This document shows positions 1 to 4,964 of a stretch of 5,665 nucleotides of DNA, piece after piece (the stretch's first letter is position 1; every line of letters begins with the position of its first letter). The DNA comes from Undibacterium sp. (GTDB taxonomy: Bacteria; Pseudomonadota; Gammaproteobacteria; Burkholderiales; Burkholderiaceae_D): assembly GCA_019752975.1 (NCBI GenBank), contig JAIELM010000406.1:1-5665 (forward strand). The letters run 5' to 3'. The notes beneath the pieces are model-generated. The model saw only the letters and a program-made list of their open reading frames with translations, ran no database searches and was not told the origin of the DNA. The position numbers and the translations under genes are program-made.

Positions 1-1
1 G

Positions 2-625
2 GCGCCACATCGCGGTGTGCCGACCAAGCCGCTGCGGATGATGATCATGGGGATTCCTAACGTTGGCAAGTCGACGTTAATGAATGCCTTGCTGAAAAAA
101 CGAGTTGCTAATGTGGGCGATGAGCCAGCCGTCACCAAAGTGCAGCAACGTTTGTATCTGGGTAAGAATATGATACTCACTGATACTCCGGGAATGCTTT
201 GGCCTAAGATTGCTCACCCCACCGATGGCCTAATGCTGGCTGCTAGCCACGCGGTAGGTGTGAATGCCCTGATTGAGGAAGAGGTGGCTACATTTTTGGC
301 GGAGCTTTTATTGGAACGTTACCATCCATTTTTAAGTGCACGCTATGGCTTACCTAGTGAGGGCATCGATGCCGTTAACGTGATTGAAGGAGTCGCCCAA
401 AAACGCGGCTATAGGCTCAAAGGAGGAGAGTGGGACTTTGAAAAAGCCGCTCACACACTGTTACTCGATTATCGTAGCGGTGCCTTGGGTAGGGTCAGTT
501 TAGAGACGCCACAAAGCCGTGAGCATTTATTGGCCACCTATGTGCCGCCTGTGCTGCTTGGGCAGGGCAAGAGTGTCGACACTGGCATGATGGAAGCTGC
601 GCTCGATGAAAATAAAGATGAGTAA
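2..625 (+). CDS. ylqF: Ribosome biogenesis GTPase YlqF/RbgA type (5'-truncated by window edge)
   Basis: This is a circularly permuted GTPase that helps late assembly of the large (50S) ribosomal subunit in the cytoplasm. The reading frame is open from base 2, and the residues ahead of the first possible start (a GTG at 17) already look like family sequence (APHRGVPTKPLR), so the true start lies upstream. About 207 residues are visible against roughly 280-320 for the family. The P-loop G1 (GIPNVGKST, about residues 17-25 of the visible part) is followed by a G2 threonine in PAVTK and G3 DTPGM (about 61-65). In this permuted family G4 (NKxD) precedes G1, so it should lie left of the window. The C-terminal helical RNA-binding part follows, with the GIDAVNVIEG and DYRSGALGR segments. 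The next gene starts 11 bp after the stop and may be co-transcribed. The family call is secure; the gene symbol follows common proteobacterial usage. Confidence 0.93.
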   Translation, partial: APHRGVPTKPLRMMIMGIPNVGKSTLMNALLKKRVANVGDEPAVTKVQQRLYLGKNMILTDTPGMLWPKIAHPTDGLMLAASHAVGVNALIEEEVATFLAELLLERYHPFLSARYGLPSEGIDAVNVIEGVAQKRGYRLKGGEWDFEKAAHTLLLDYRSGALGRVSLETPQSREHLLATYVPPVLLGQGKSVDTGMMEAALDENKDE

Positions 626-636
626 ATAGTCACTTT

Positions 637-1170
637 ATGTGGAAATTTTTAGCGAAAGTGATCTTTAGCGTTTCGCTCGCCAGCTTAGGATATTGTATTT
701 TTGACAATCTACTTCCGGGAAAGGGGGCAATCGGCATCGTACTAACTGCCAATTTTTGGGCGCGTTTGTTTTCCTATGAAGTGATTGACCTTGTTCTTTG
801 GTTCAAACATCGAGGTGAGTATTCTGCACTTTTCCGCTGGCACGGCAGTTATTATAGTTTTGATGGTCAGCACATACGATTTTATTTGGTTGAAGATGTC
901 GTATGGGTCGCATTGAGCGACATAGAGCGACTATTTGAACCGGTGCTTGCAGAGCGCGAATTGCGCCTGTTGGCACCGGCTTATGGGCCGATACCCGAGC
1001 AAAAATTTCTAGGAGTGACTGAGCAGGGCTTGCTTGTTTTACTGAAGTCACGCACCGAAAGCCGTCACGCAAGTTACCGTATGATTCGGTTCAAGCGCTG
1101 GTTGTTAACCCAAGCATTACCCAATGTGCGACGCTTACCTCGATCTGCAGTGAGTCATTCACAGAAATAA
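637..1170 (+). CDS. Membrane-associated protein with a Bro-N-like domain, function unknown
   Basis: I do not recognise this 177-residue protein as a named gene. Residues about 5-23 are hydrophobic, and a second apolar stretch runs about 31-55 (AIGIVLTANFWARLFSYEVIDLVLWF). This suggests one or two membrane segments, or a signal anchor plus an amphipathic stretch. From about residue 70 the sequence resembles the Bro-N domain of phage antirepressors: a FDGQHIRF strand, an aromatic 'VVWVALSDIERLF' segment matching the family's 'pWFvakDVa..L', then LGVTEQGLLVLLKS (125-138), and finally RFKRWLLTQALPNVRR (151-166), matching the family's 'F..WV..eVLP.IRk'. The match is by eye. It starts 11 bp after the GTPase stop with no clear Shine-Dalgarno and no alternative upstream start before an in-frame stop at 619, so translational coupling is possible. 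Bro-N domains are usually DNA-linked phage proteins, so a membrane-linked chromosomal form would be odd. Confidence 0.8.
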   Translation: MWKFLAKVIFSVSLASLGYCIFDNLLPGKGAIGIVLTANFWARLFSYEVIDLVLWFKHRGEYSALFRWHGSYYSFDGQHIRFYLVEDVVWVALSDIERLFEPVLAERELRLLAPAYGPIPEQKFLGVTEQGLLVLLKSRTESRHASYRMIRFKRWLLTQALPNVRRLPRSAVSHSQK

Positions 1171-1204
1171 TAGTGAGCAATTTCTATCGTTATTTTAAAT
1201 AGGT

Positions 1205-1234
1205 TTGCTATTCATTTTAAAAATGGTACATAAT
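1205..1234 (+). promoter_or_regulatory. Putative sigma-70 promoter of the catalase-like gene
   Basis: TTGCTA (1205-1210) and CATAAT (1229-1234) are separated by 18 bp in an AT-rich stretch after the previous stop codon, and match the -35 and -10 consensus at 4/6 and 5/6 positions. A start point near 1241 would give a leader of about 40 bases. The spacer contains a near-perfect palindrome, CATTTTAAAAATG (1213-1225), which could be a regulator site but may just be AT-rich symmetry. AT-rich DNA often yields chance -10 matches. Confidence 0.4.
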
Positions 1235-1236
1235 GT

Positions 1237-1265
1237 AATTAAAATTGTTAAAAATAATTTTAATT
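1237..1265. repeat. 10-bp perfect inverted repeat in the leader of the catalase-like gene
   Basis: AATTAAAATT (1237-1246) and its exact reverse complement AATTTTAATT (1256-1265) flank a 9-bp spacer. The pair lies between the predicted -10 box and the ribosome binding site (AAAGAGA, 1272-1278). It could be an operator or a weak leader stem. Because the arms are only A and T, chance symmetry is a real possibility. Confidence 0.35.
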
Positions 1266-1282
1266 CACATTAAAGAGACCTC

Positions 1283-2296
1283 ATGTCAAATGCTCAAGAA
1301 ATTATCCCATCGAATGAATCAGCCTTTATTGAACAGCTAGCCGAAGGCTTGAAGCAAAGAATTACAGAAGAGAATAAAACAGGGATCATGCGTCGCGATA
1401 CCCATGCAAAGATGTATGGCATCGTTAAAGCAGAATTTATCGTCGAGTCTAAGCTCCCAAGTGATCTGGCCATAGGCGTCTTCCAAGACGCTAAAACCTA
1501 CCAAGCATGGATACGTTTTTCTAATCAAGACGGGGATAAGCCGGATATTGCTCGCGATATTCGCAGTATGGCGATTAAATTAATGGGTGTGCCGGGAGTT
1601 AAGCTTAATGCTCCTACGCTTGCTTCCAACACCCAGGACTTTGTGCTCATGAATCCGCCTATGTTTATCGCCAAAACACCGCAGGAATTTTATGGATTTT
1701 TTTCCGCGGTTCAAGGCAATTGGCTGAATAAATTGTTTTTCTTCAGCACACATTTGCCCTTGGTTTTCAATCTTTTTAAGGCTTTCATCAAAATAGCCAA
1801 TCCACTGCAAACCCGCTATTTCAGCACTACCCCTTACTTATTGGGGAAACAGGCGGTCAAATATTCCACCATTCCTCACGTCACAAAGCCAGATGTGATT
1901 CCACAAAACCCTGCTGATGATTATTTGAGATTGGCGATGCGAGAACAACTGCAAAAAGGCGCTGCTTATTTTGATTTCTGCGTGCAGCGGCAAACCAATG
2001 CCGACGATATGCCCATCGAGGATCCAACCAAGGTCTGGTCGGAGTCCCTCTCGGCATTTTGCAAGGTGGCGACCATCAAGATTTTGCAACAAGACTTTGA
2101 TAATCCAACGAACAACTATTTTGGCGAGCATATTTCTTTTAACCCTTGGCGGGTATTGCCAGAGCATCGACCGCTAGGTGGGATCAATCGCACTCGACGA
2201 GTCGTCTATGAAATCATTTCCCAATTCAGACATGCCTATAATCAAGTGGAAAGAAAAGAGCCGGAAAGCTGGGAAATTTCTGCACCTAGGTCGTAG
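1283..2296 (+). CDS. Heme catalase-like protein (short y4iL-like class)
   Basis: This complete 337-residue protein belongs to the catalase superfamily but is much shorter than typical monofunctional catalases (about 480 or more residues), as in the small catalase-related peroxidases. Visible signatures are the distal histidine in RRDTHAKMYGIVKAEF (His41); RFSNQDGD followed by RDIRSMAIKLMG (about 78-102), matching the catalase core; Asn124 in DFVLMNPP, at the place of the distal catalytic Asn; and R305-x-x-x-Y309 (RRVVY), matching the proximal heme-ligand motif of catalases. All the key heme-pocket residues therefore appear present, and peroxide-dependent (catalase or peroxidase) chemistry is likely; the physiological substrate cannot be told. 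There is no signal peptide. Residues about 147-172 are apolar and may contact membrane. The start is supported by AAAGAGA 5 bp upstream. The gene appears to stand alone with its own promoter and converges on the GntR gene. Confidence 0.88.
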   Translation: MSNAQEIIPSNESAFIEQLAEGLKQRITEENKTGIMRRDTHAKMYGIVKAEFIVESKLPSDLAIGVFQDAKTYQAWIRFSNQDGDKPDIARDIRSMAIKLMGVPGVKLNAPTLASNTQDFVLMNPPMFIAKTPQEFYGFFSAVQGNWLNKLFFFSTHLPLVFNLFKAFIKIANPLQTRYFSTTPYLLGKQAVKYSTIPHVTKPDVIPQNPADDYLRLAMREQLQKGAAYFDFCVQRQTNADDMPIEDPTKVWSESLSAFCKVATIKILQQDFDNPTNNYFGEHISFNPWRVLPEHRPLGGINRTRRVVYEIISQFRHAYNQVERKEPESWEISAPRS

Positions 2297-2310
2297 CGCG
2301 TTTGCGGTTC

Positions 2311-2471
2311 ATACATAGGACTTACGCAAAACAGACGCTGGCGTTGTTGCTATCGCCGTTTGCTAAACTAAGGTACTAAAGTACTGAAGTACCGTCTTCG
2401 GCTGTGCGCCCCCGATTCAAGCATTCGAGGGCAGGTTCTAGCCAGCGCAATTTTGCGTAAGTCCTAATACA
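2311..2471. mobile_element. 151-bp MITE-like element with terminal inverted repeats and 5-bp target duplication
   Basis: The element proper is 2316-2466. TAGGACTTACGCAAAA (2316-2331) is repeated as an exact reverse complement at 2451-2466. After a short mismatch the symmetry resumes with CGCTGGC (2336-2342) against GCCAGCG (2441-2447), giving imperfect terminal repeats of about 26-27 bp. The 5-mer ATACA directly abuts both ends (2311-2315 and 2467-2471), as expected for a target-site duplication. There is no room for a transposase and no ORF of note, so it is non-autonomous: either a MITE or the joined ends of an internally deleted insertion sequence. It would need a transposase supplied by a related IS elsewhere. 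I do not assign the parent IS family. It sits 19 bp past the stop codon of the catalase-like gene. Confidence 0.85.
2372..2393. repeat. Palindromic GTAC repeat cluster inside the MITE
   Basis: Three units, GGTACT (2372-2377), AGTACT (2380-2385) and AGTACC (2388-2393), lie at an 8-bp pitch and form an imperfect 22-bp palindrome, with mismatches only in the 2-bp linkers. It is followed by CCGTCTTCGG, a short hairpin. It may be a subterminal transposase-binding array or a fold in the transcript of the element; no function is shown. Confidence 0.5.
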
Positions 2472-2495
2472 CTATCGACTGCTCAGTTGATAGTG
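2470..2495. terminator. Strong hairpin between convergent genes, possible bidirectional terminator
   Basis: CACTATCGACT (2470-2480) pairs with AGTTGATAGTG (2485-2495) around a 4-base loop, GCTC; the 11-bp stem has one G-U pair. It lies 18 bp beyond the stop of the GntR gene. Before the MITE inserted it would also have been about 17 bp beyond the stop of the catalase-like gene, a natural place for a shared terminator. Neither strand shows a proper run of T after the stem, so it may be an RNA 3'-end stabiliser or an inefficient terminator. Confidence 0.5.
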
Positions 2496-2513
2496 GCGAA
2501 TAACCCACAGTAT

Positions 2514-3164
2514 TTAGCCATTAATAACTTTGCGCGTATACGACTCCAAATAATCCATCAAGTGATCAGCTCCTTTGGCCGCATTTTCTTCATGGCCATC
2601 GGCGATGCCTTGTGCCAGTAGCATATGGCAACGAGCTGCTTCTAGCATATCGCCCTCGTGTTGGTAAGCATACCAAAAGCGTCGGCATTTAATGATCAAT
2701 GGAATGACTGCGGACACCGCTGACGGGTTGCGACAGGCTTCGTGAACCACATGATCCAAGGCTTGATCAGCTGCCATAAATTCGGCAAGGTCGTGGTGAG
2801 TTGCGGCGTTTGTCATTTGCTCGGCACAGGCCAAAATCGCTAAACGCAAACTTGGTGTGGCACGTCGTGCTGCGCTGACCGCAATTAAGCGTTCGATCAC
2901 GCGTCGGGTTTCGATTAAGCTGACATGTTCGGCTGCTTCTATGTCTTTTACGATCAGGCCACGCCTAGGCAATTGCGTGATTAAGCCGTTAGATGACATG
3001 CGCATTAAAGCTTCGCGCAGTGGCGTTCTGCCGAGTCCTGTAAGTTCAATTAAGTCTGATTCAACAATCGGTGCGCCGGGCTTGAGTTGCAAGGTGACGA
3101 TCATGCTTTCTATCGCATCGTAAGCGACATCAGCAGCACGCAATTTACTTGGGTTGTGGTTCAT
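2514..3164 (-). CDS. GntR-family transcriptional regulator, FCD (FadR-type) subfamily
   Basis: This 216-residue cytoplasmic DNA-binding protein has an N-terminal winged helix-turn-helix (about 8-75). It contains the typical LKPGAPIVESDLIELTGLG segment, then RTPLREALMRMSSNGLI and the wing LPRRGLIV. An all-helical FCD ligand-binding domain follows (about 80-210). FCD proteins commonly bind a metal through Asp-His-His-His: Asp133, His180 and His201 fit, but the position expected for the first His (Asp-x3-His) is Asp137, with His138 next to it. FCD regulators usually repress nearby catabolic genes until a small acid or its derivative binds. The two enzyme genes upstream on the same strand make a role in their control likely. 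GntR regulators are known for hydroxyproline catabolism (HypR of Sinorhizobium). No good Shine-Dalgarno precedes the ATG, so the start is slightly uncertain. The specific ligand is not known. Confidence 0.9.
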   Translation of the reverse strand: MNHNPSKLRAADVAYDAIESMIVTLQLKPGAPIVESDLIELTGLGRTPLREALMRMSSNGLITQLPRRGLIVKDIEAAEHVSLIETRRVIERLIAVSAARRATPSLRLAILACAEQMTNAATHHDLAEFMAADQALDHVVHEACRNPSAVSAVIPLIIKCRRFWYAYQHEGDMLEAARCHMLLAQGIADGHEENAAKGADHLMDYLESYTRKVING

Positions 3165-3229
3165 GTGTGCACTTTGTGGGTAGGCTATATTACTAAAATT
3201 ACCAAAAAATCACTTTATAATATTTTTAA

Positions 3230-3244
3230 CTTAATTGTATTAAG
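3230..3244. repeat. Short inverted repeat CTTAAT-TGT-ATTAAG in the GntR leader
   Basis: Perfect 6-bp arms (3230-3235 and 3239-3244) surround a 3-bp centre. It lies upstream of the GntR start, downstream of the predicted transcription start on the minus strand, so it could be a further operator. AT-rich composition makes chance symmetry plausible. Confidence 0.25.
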
Positions 3245-3262
3245 CTAACTTATATTGTTATA

Positions 3263-3282
3263 TGTGATCACAGTAAATTATA
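3263..3282 (-). promoter_or_regulatory. Putative GntR-gene promoter -10 with overlapping palindromic operator
   Basis: On the minus strand a perfect TATAAT (3282-3277) is followed three bases later by CTGTGATCACA, which contains the perfect 10-bp palindrome TGTGATCACA (3272-3263). A transcript would start near 3270, inside the palindrome, an arrangement suited to repression, for instance by the GntR protein on its own gene. The best -35 at 17 bp spacing (TATGAA, 3305-3300) is poor, so an activator or an extended contact may be needed. The leader would be about 105 bases. The palindrome resembles CRP half-sites but lacks the 6-bp spacer, so I do not call it a CRP site. Confidence 0.4.
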
Positions 3283-3291
3283 AGCCGTTTG

Positions 3292-3326
3292 GCATGATTT
3301 TCATAATTTAATTTTGAAAATCATGC
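3292..3326. promoter_or_regulatory. Perfect 12-bp-stem inverted repeat between the ALDH and GntR genes
   Basis: GCATGATTTTCA (3292-3303) is matched exactly by TGAAAATCATGC (3315-3326) around an 11-base AT-only loop. On the minus strand it is 71 bp past the ALDH stop and covers the expected -35 region of the GntR promoter. It could end the ALDH transcript, although no clear T-run follows on either strand, or be a regulator-binding site. A 12-bp perfect stem of mixed sequence is unlikely to be chance. Confidence 0.5.
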
Positions 3327-3334
3327 TATTTACC

Positions 3335-3362
3335 ACTAGTGGTGCAATACTAGTAGTGCAAT
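3335..3362. repeat. Tandem 14-bp repeat with embedded 12-bp palindrome
   Basis: ACTAGTGGTGCAAT (3335-3348) is followed directly by ACTAGTAGTGCAAT (3349-3362), 13 of 14 positions identical. The first unit overlaps the perfect palindrome ACCACTAGTGGT (3332-3343), and both carry the ACTAGT palindrome, spaced 14 bp apart. It lies 35 bp past the stop of the ALDH gene. The form is that of paired protein-binding sites, but no binder is identified. Confidence 0.5.
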
Positions 3363-3397
3363 TCATGGGAGTTTTAAGTTGAAATTGACAGAAGAAG

Positions 3398-4840
3398 TTA
3401 GGCAATGTAGTGGGTTTTTACCGTGGTATAGAACTCCATTGCCATACTTCCTTGTTCGCGTGGACCTATGCTAGATGCTTTTGTGCCGCCAAAGGGAACG
3501 TGGTAGTCAACTCCGGCAGTAGGAGCGTTGACCATCACCATGCCCGCTTGCATTTCACGTCTGAATTGGGTCGCGTATTTGAGTGAAGTCGTGCAAATGC
3601 CTGCGGATAAGCCATAGGGCGTCGCGTTAGCGACACTGATGGCTTCTTCAAAGTCTTTTACTTTGATTAAGGTACTGACAGGACCAAATACTTCCTCTTG
3701 ATTTAGGCGTGCTTGTGGGTTGTGATTTTCAATGATGGCAGGGCTAAAAAAGTATCCCGCGCCTAGTGTTGCGATACGTTGACCACCGACCAGTAACTGT
3801 CCACTTTCTTCTTGCCCGATACCTATGTAACGTAGATTTTTTTCTAGTTGAGCTTGGTTGACAACCGGCCCAATTTGACTACTGGATTCGATCGCGGCAC
3901 CGACTTTTAAGGCCGCTGTACTTGCGACGAATGCTTGCATAAATTGGCTATAAATTTTCTCGGTGACGATAGTGCGTGAGGATGCCGTGCAGCGTTGTCC
4001 GGTGGAGAAAAAAGCACCATTCACTGCGCAGTCTAAGGCTACATTGAGATCGCTGTCGTCTAAAATAATGAGGGGATTTTTCCCACCCATTTCCAACTGA
4101 TATTTTTTATGTGTTTGACCTATCCCTTGCGCGCAGTGTTGGGCAATGGTTCTTCCCGTGTTGGTGGAACCAGTAAAGCTAATGGCGTTGACGCCAGAAT
4201 GTTCAACTAGCGCTCTACCTGCGACGCCATCACCCATGAGTAAATTAAATGCCCCTTTTGGCAGTCCTGCGCGCGAGATAATTTCGGCCAAAGCCCAAGC
4301 GCAGCCTGGGGTGAATTCGGAAGGCTTTAACACCACGCTATTGCCACAGGCGAGCGCCGGCGCGCACTTCCAAGCTGGGATGGCGATGGGGAAATTCCAA
4401 GGCGTGATGAGGGCGACCACGCCGACTGCTTCGCGTGAAGTAAGAACTTCAATATGAGGTCGAACTGAAGCAAGCAATTGTCCCGCCATGCGTAAAGCTT
4501 CGCCTGCAAAGTATTTGAAAATATATCCGGCTCGCGCAACTTCGCCTATTGCTTCGGGCAAAATTTTACCTTCTTCTCTGGCTAATAAAGTACCTAATTC
4601 TTGTTTGCGTGCGAGTATTTCCGTACCTATGAAGTCGAGGGCATCAAAGCGTTGTTGTGGCGTTGAACGGCTCCAAATTGGAAATGCCACCTGCGCGGCT
4701 TGCACCGCTAATGCTGCATCTTGTGCGTCGGCTTCGCAGTACTCGCCTATCACCTCGCTTGGATCGGAGGGATTAATATTGTCACGAGTTTTGCTTGAAG
4801 TGAGCCATTCGCCGTTGATGTAGTGTTGGTGCAGGGGCAT
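3398..4840 (-). CDS. NAD(P)-dependent aldehyde dehydrogenase, probable 2,5-dioxovalerate (2-oxoglutarate semialdehyde) dehydrogenase
   Basis: This complete 480-residue cytoplasmic aldehyde dehydrogenase has full family length. It shows TPWNFP (146-151, with oxyanion-hole Asn149), the cofactor-binding Lys172 in [13 protein letters not shown] (222-229), general base Glu250 in LEMGGKNP, catalytic Cys284 in [15 protein letters not shown] (382-388) and PFGGTK (449-454). The C-terminal GPREQG...EFYTTVKT segment resembles semialdehyde dehydrogenases that oxidise 2-oxoglutarate semialdehyde to 2-oxoglutarate (EC 1.2.1.26). Substrate assignment rests on that resemblance and on the adjacent DapA-family gene, whose likely product is this semialdehyde; succinate-semialdehyde or another aldehyde is not excluded. 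The start is supported by AAAGGA 5 bp upstream of the ATG on the minus strand. It follows the DapA-family gene by 124 bp in the same direction and probably shares its transcript. Confidence 0.88.
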   Translation of the reverse strand: MPLHQHYINGEWLTSSKTRDNINPSDPSEVIGEYCEADAQDAALAVQAAQVAFPIWSRSTPQQRFDALDFIGTEILARKQELGTLLAREEGKILPEAIGEVARAGYIFKYFAGEALRMAGQLLASVRPHIEVLTSREAVGVVALITPWNFPIAIPAWKCAPALACGNSVVLKPSEFTPGCAWALAEIISRAGLPKGAFNLLMGDGVAGRALVEHSGVNAISFTGSTNTGRTIAQHCAQGIGQTHKKYQLEMGGKNPLIILDDSDLNVALDCAVNGAFFSTGQRCTASSRTIVTEKIYSQFMQAFVASTAALKVGAAIESSSQIGPVVNQAQLEKNLRYIGIGQEESGQLLVGGQRIATLGAGYFFSPAIIENHNPQARLNQEEVFGPVSTLIKVKDFEEAISVANATPYGLSAGICTTSLKYATQFRREMQAGMVMVNAPTAGVDYHVPFGGTKASSIGPREQGSMAMEFYTTVKTHYIA

Positions 4841-4913
4841 AGTTTTCCTTTATGTTCTTACTGCAAAGCGACGAGAAGTAGAGCAGGTTTCTCACCATTT
4901 CGCAGTCATGCTT

Positions 4914-4932
4914 GAGCACAAAAAACGTGCTC
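4914..4932. other. Small hairpin between the DapA-family and ALDH genes
   Basis: GAGCAC (4914-4919) pairs exactly with GTGCTC (4927-4932) around a 7-base loop, which is mostly T on the transcribed minus strand. There is no T-run after the stem, so it is not a standard terminator. It could be an mRNA processing or stabilising stem that sets the ratio of the two enzymes. A 6-bp stem may also be chance. Nothing else recognisable lies in the 124-bp gap apart from the ALDH ribosome binding site. Confidence 0.25.
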
Positions 4933-4964
4933 GTCTTAGTGGTAGCTTGTCTAATTAAGATGGC

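Noticed and set aside
17..19. GTG at 17 as the start of the GTPase gene
   Set aside because: The frame is open to the window edge, upstream residues fit the family, and the permuted G4 motif must lie further upstream.
1337..2167. Minus-strand and alternative-frame open frames within the catalase-like gene
   Set aside because: They overlap a gene with conserved heme-pocket motifs, lack ribosome binding sites and resemble no known protein.
2316..2466. The long inverted repeat as a simple terminator of the catalase-like gene, or as an attachment site
   Set aside because: The arms are separated by 119 bp and flanked by an exact 5-bp duplication, which fits transposition better; there is no integrase or tRNA nearby.
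3263..3272. TGTGATCACA as a CRP/FNR site
   Set aside because: CRP and FNR half-sites need a central spacer (TGTGA-N6-TCACA or TTGAT-N4-ATCAA); here the half-sites abut, so that geometry does not fit.
3378..3390. TTGAAA/TTGACA-like sequence as a plus-strand promoter
   Set aside because: No matching -10 box is evident and it would only drive antisense RNA into the ALDH gene.
4146..4823. Plus-strand open frames opposite the ALDH gene (4146-4457 and 4488-4823)
   Set aside because: They are shadows of a well-supported ALDH coding strand, with low-complexity Ala/Ser-rich translations and no recognisable domain.
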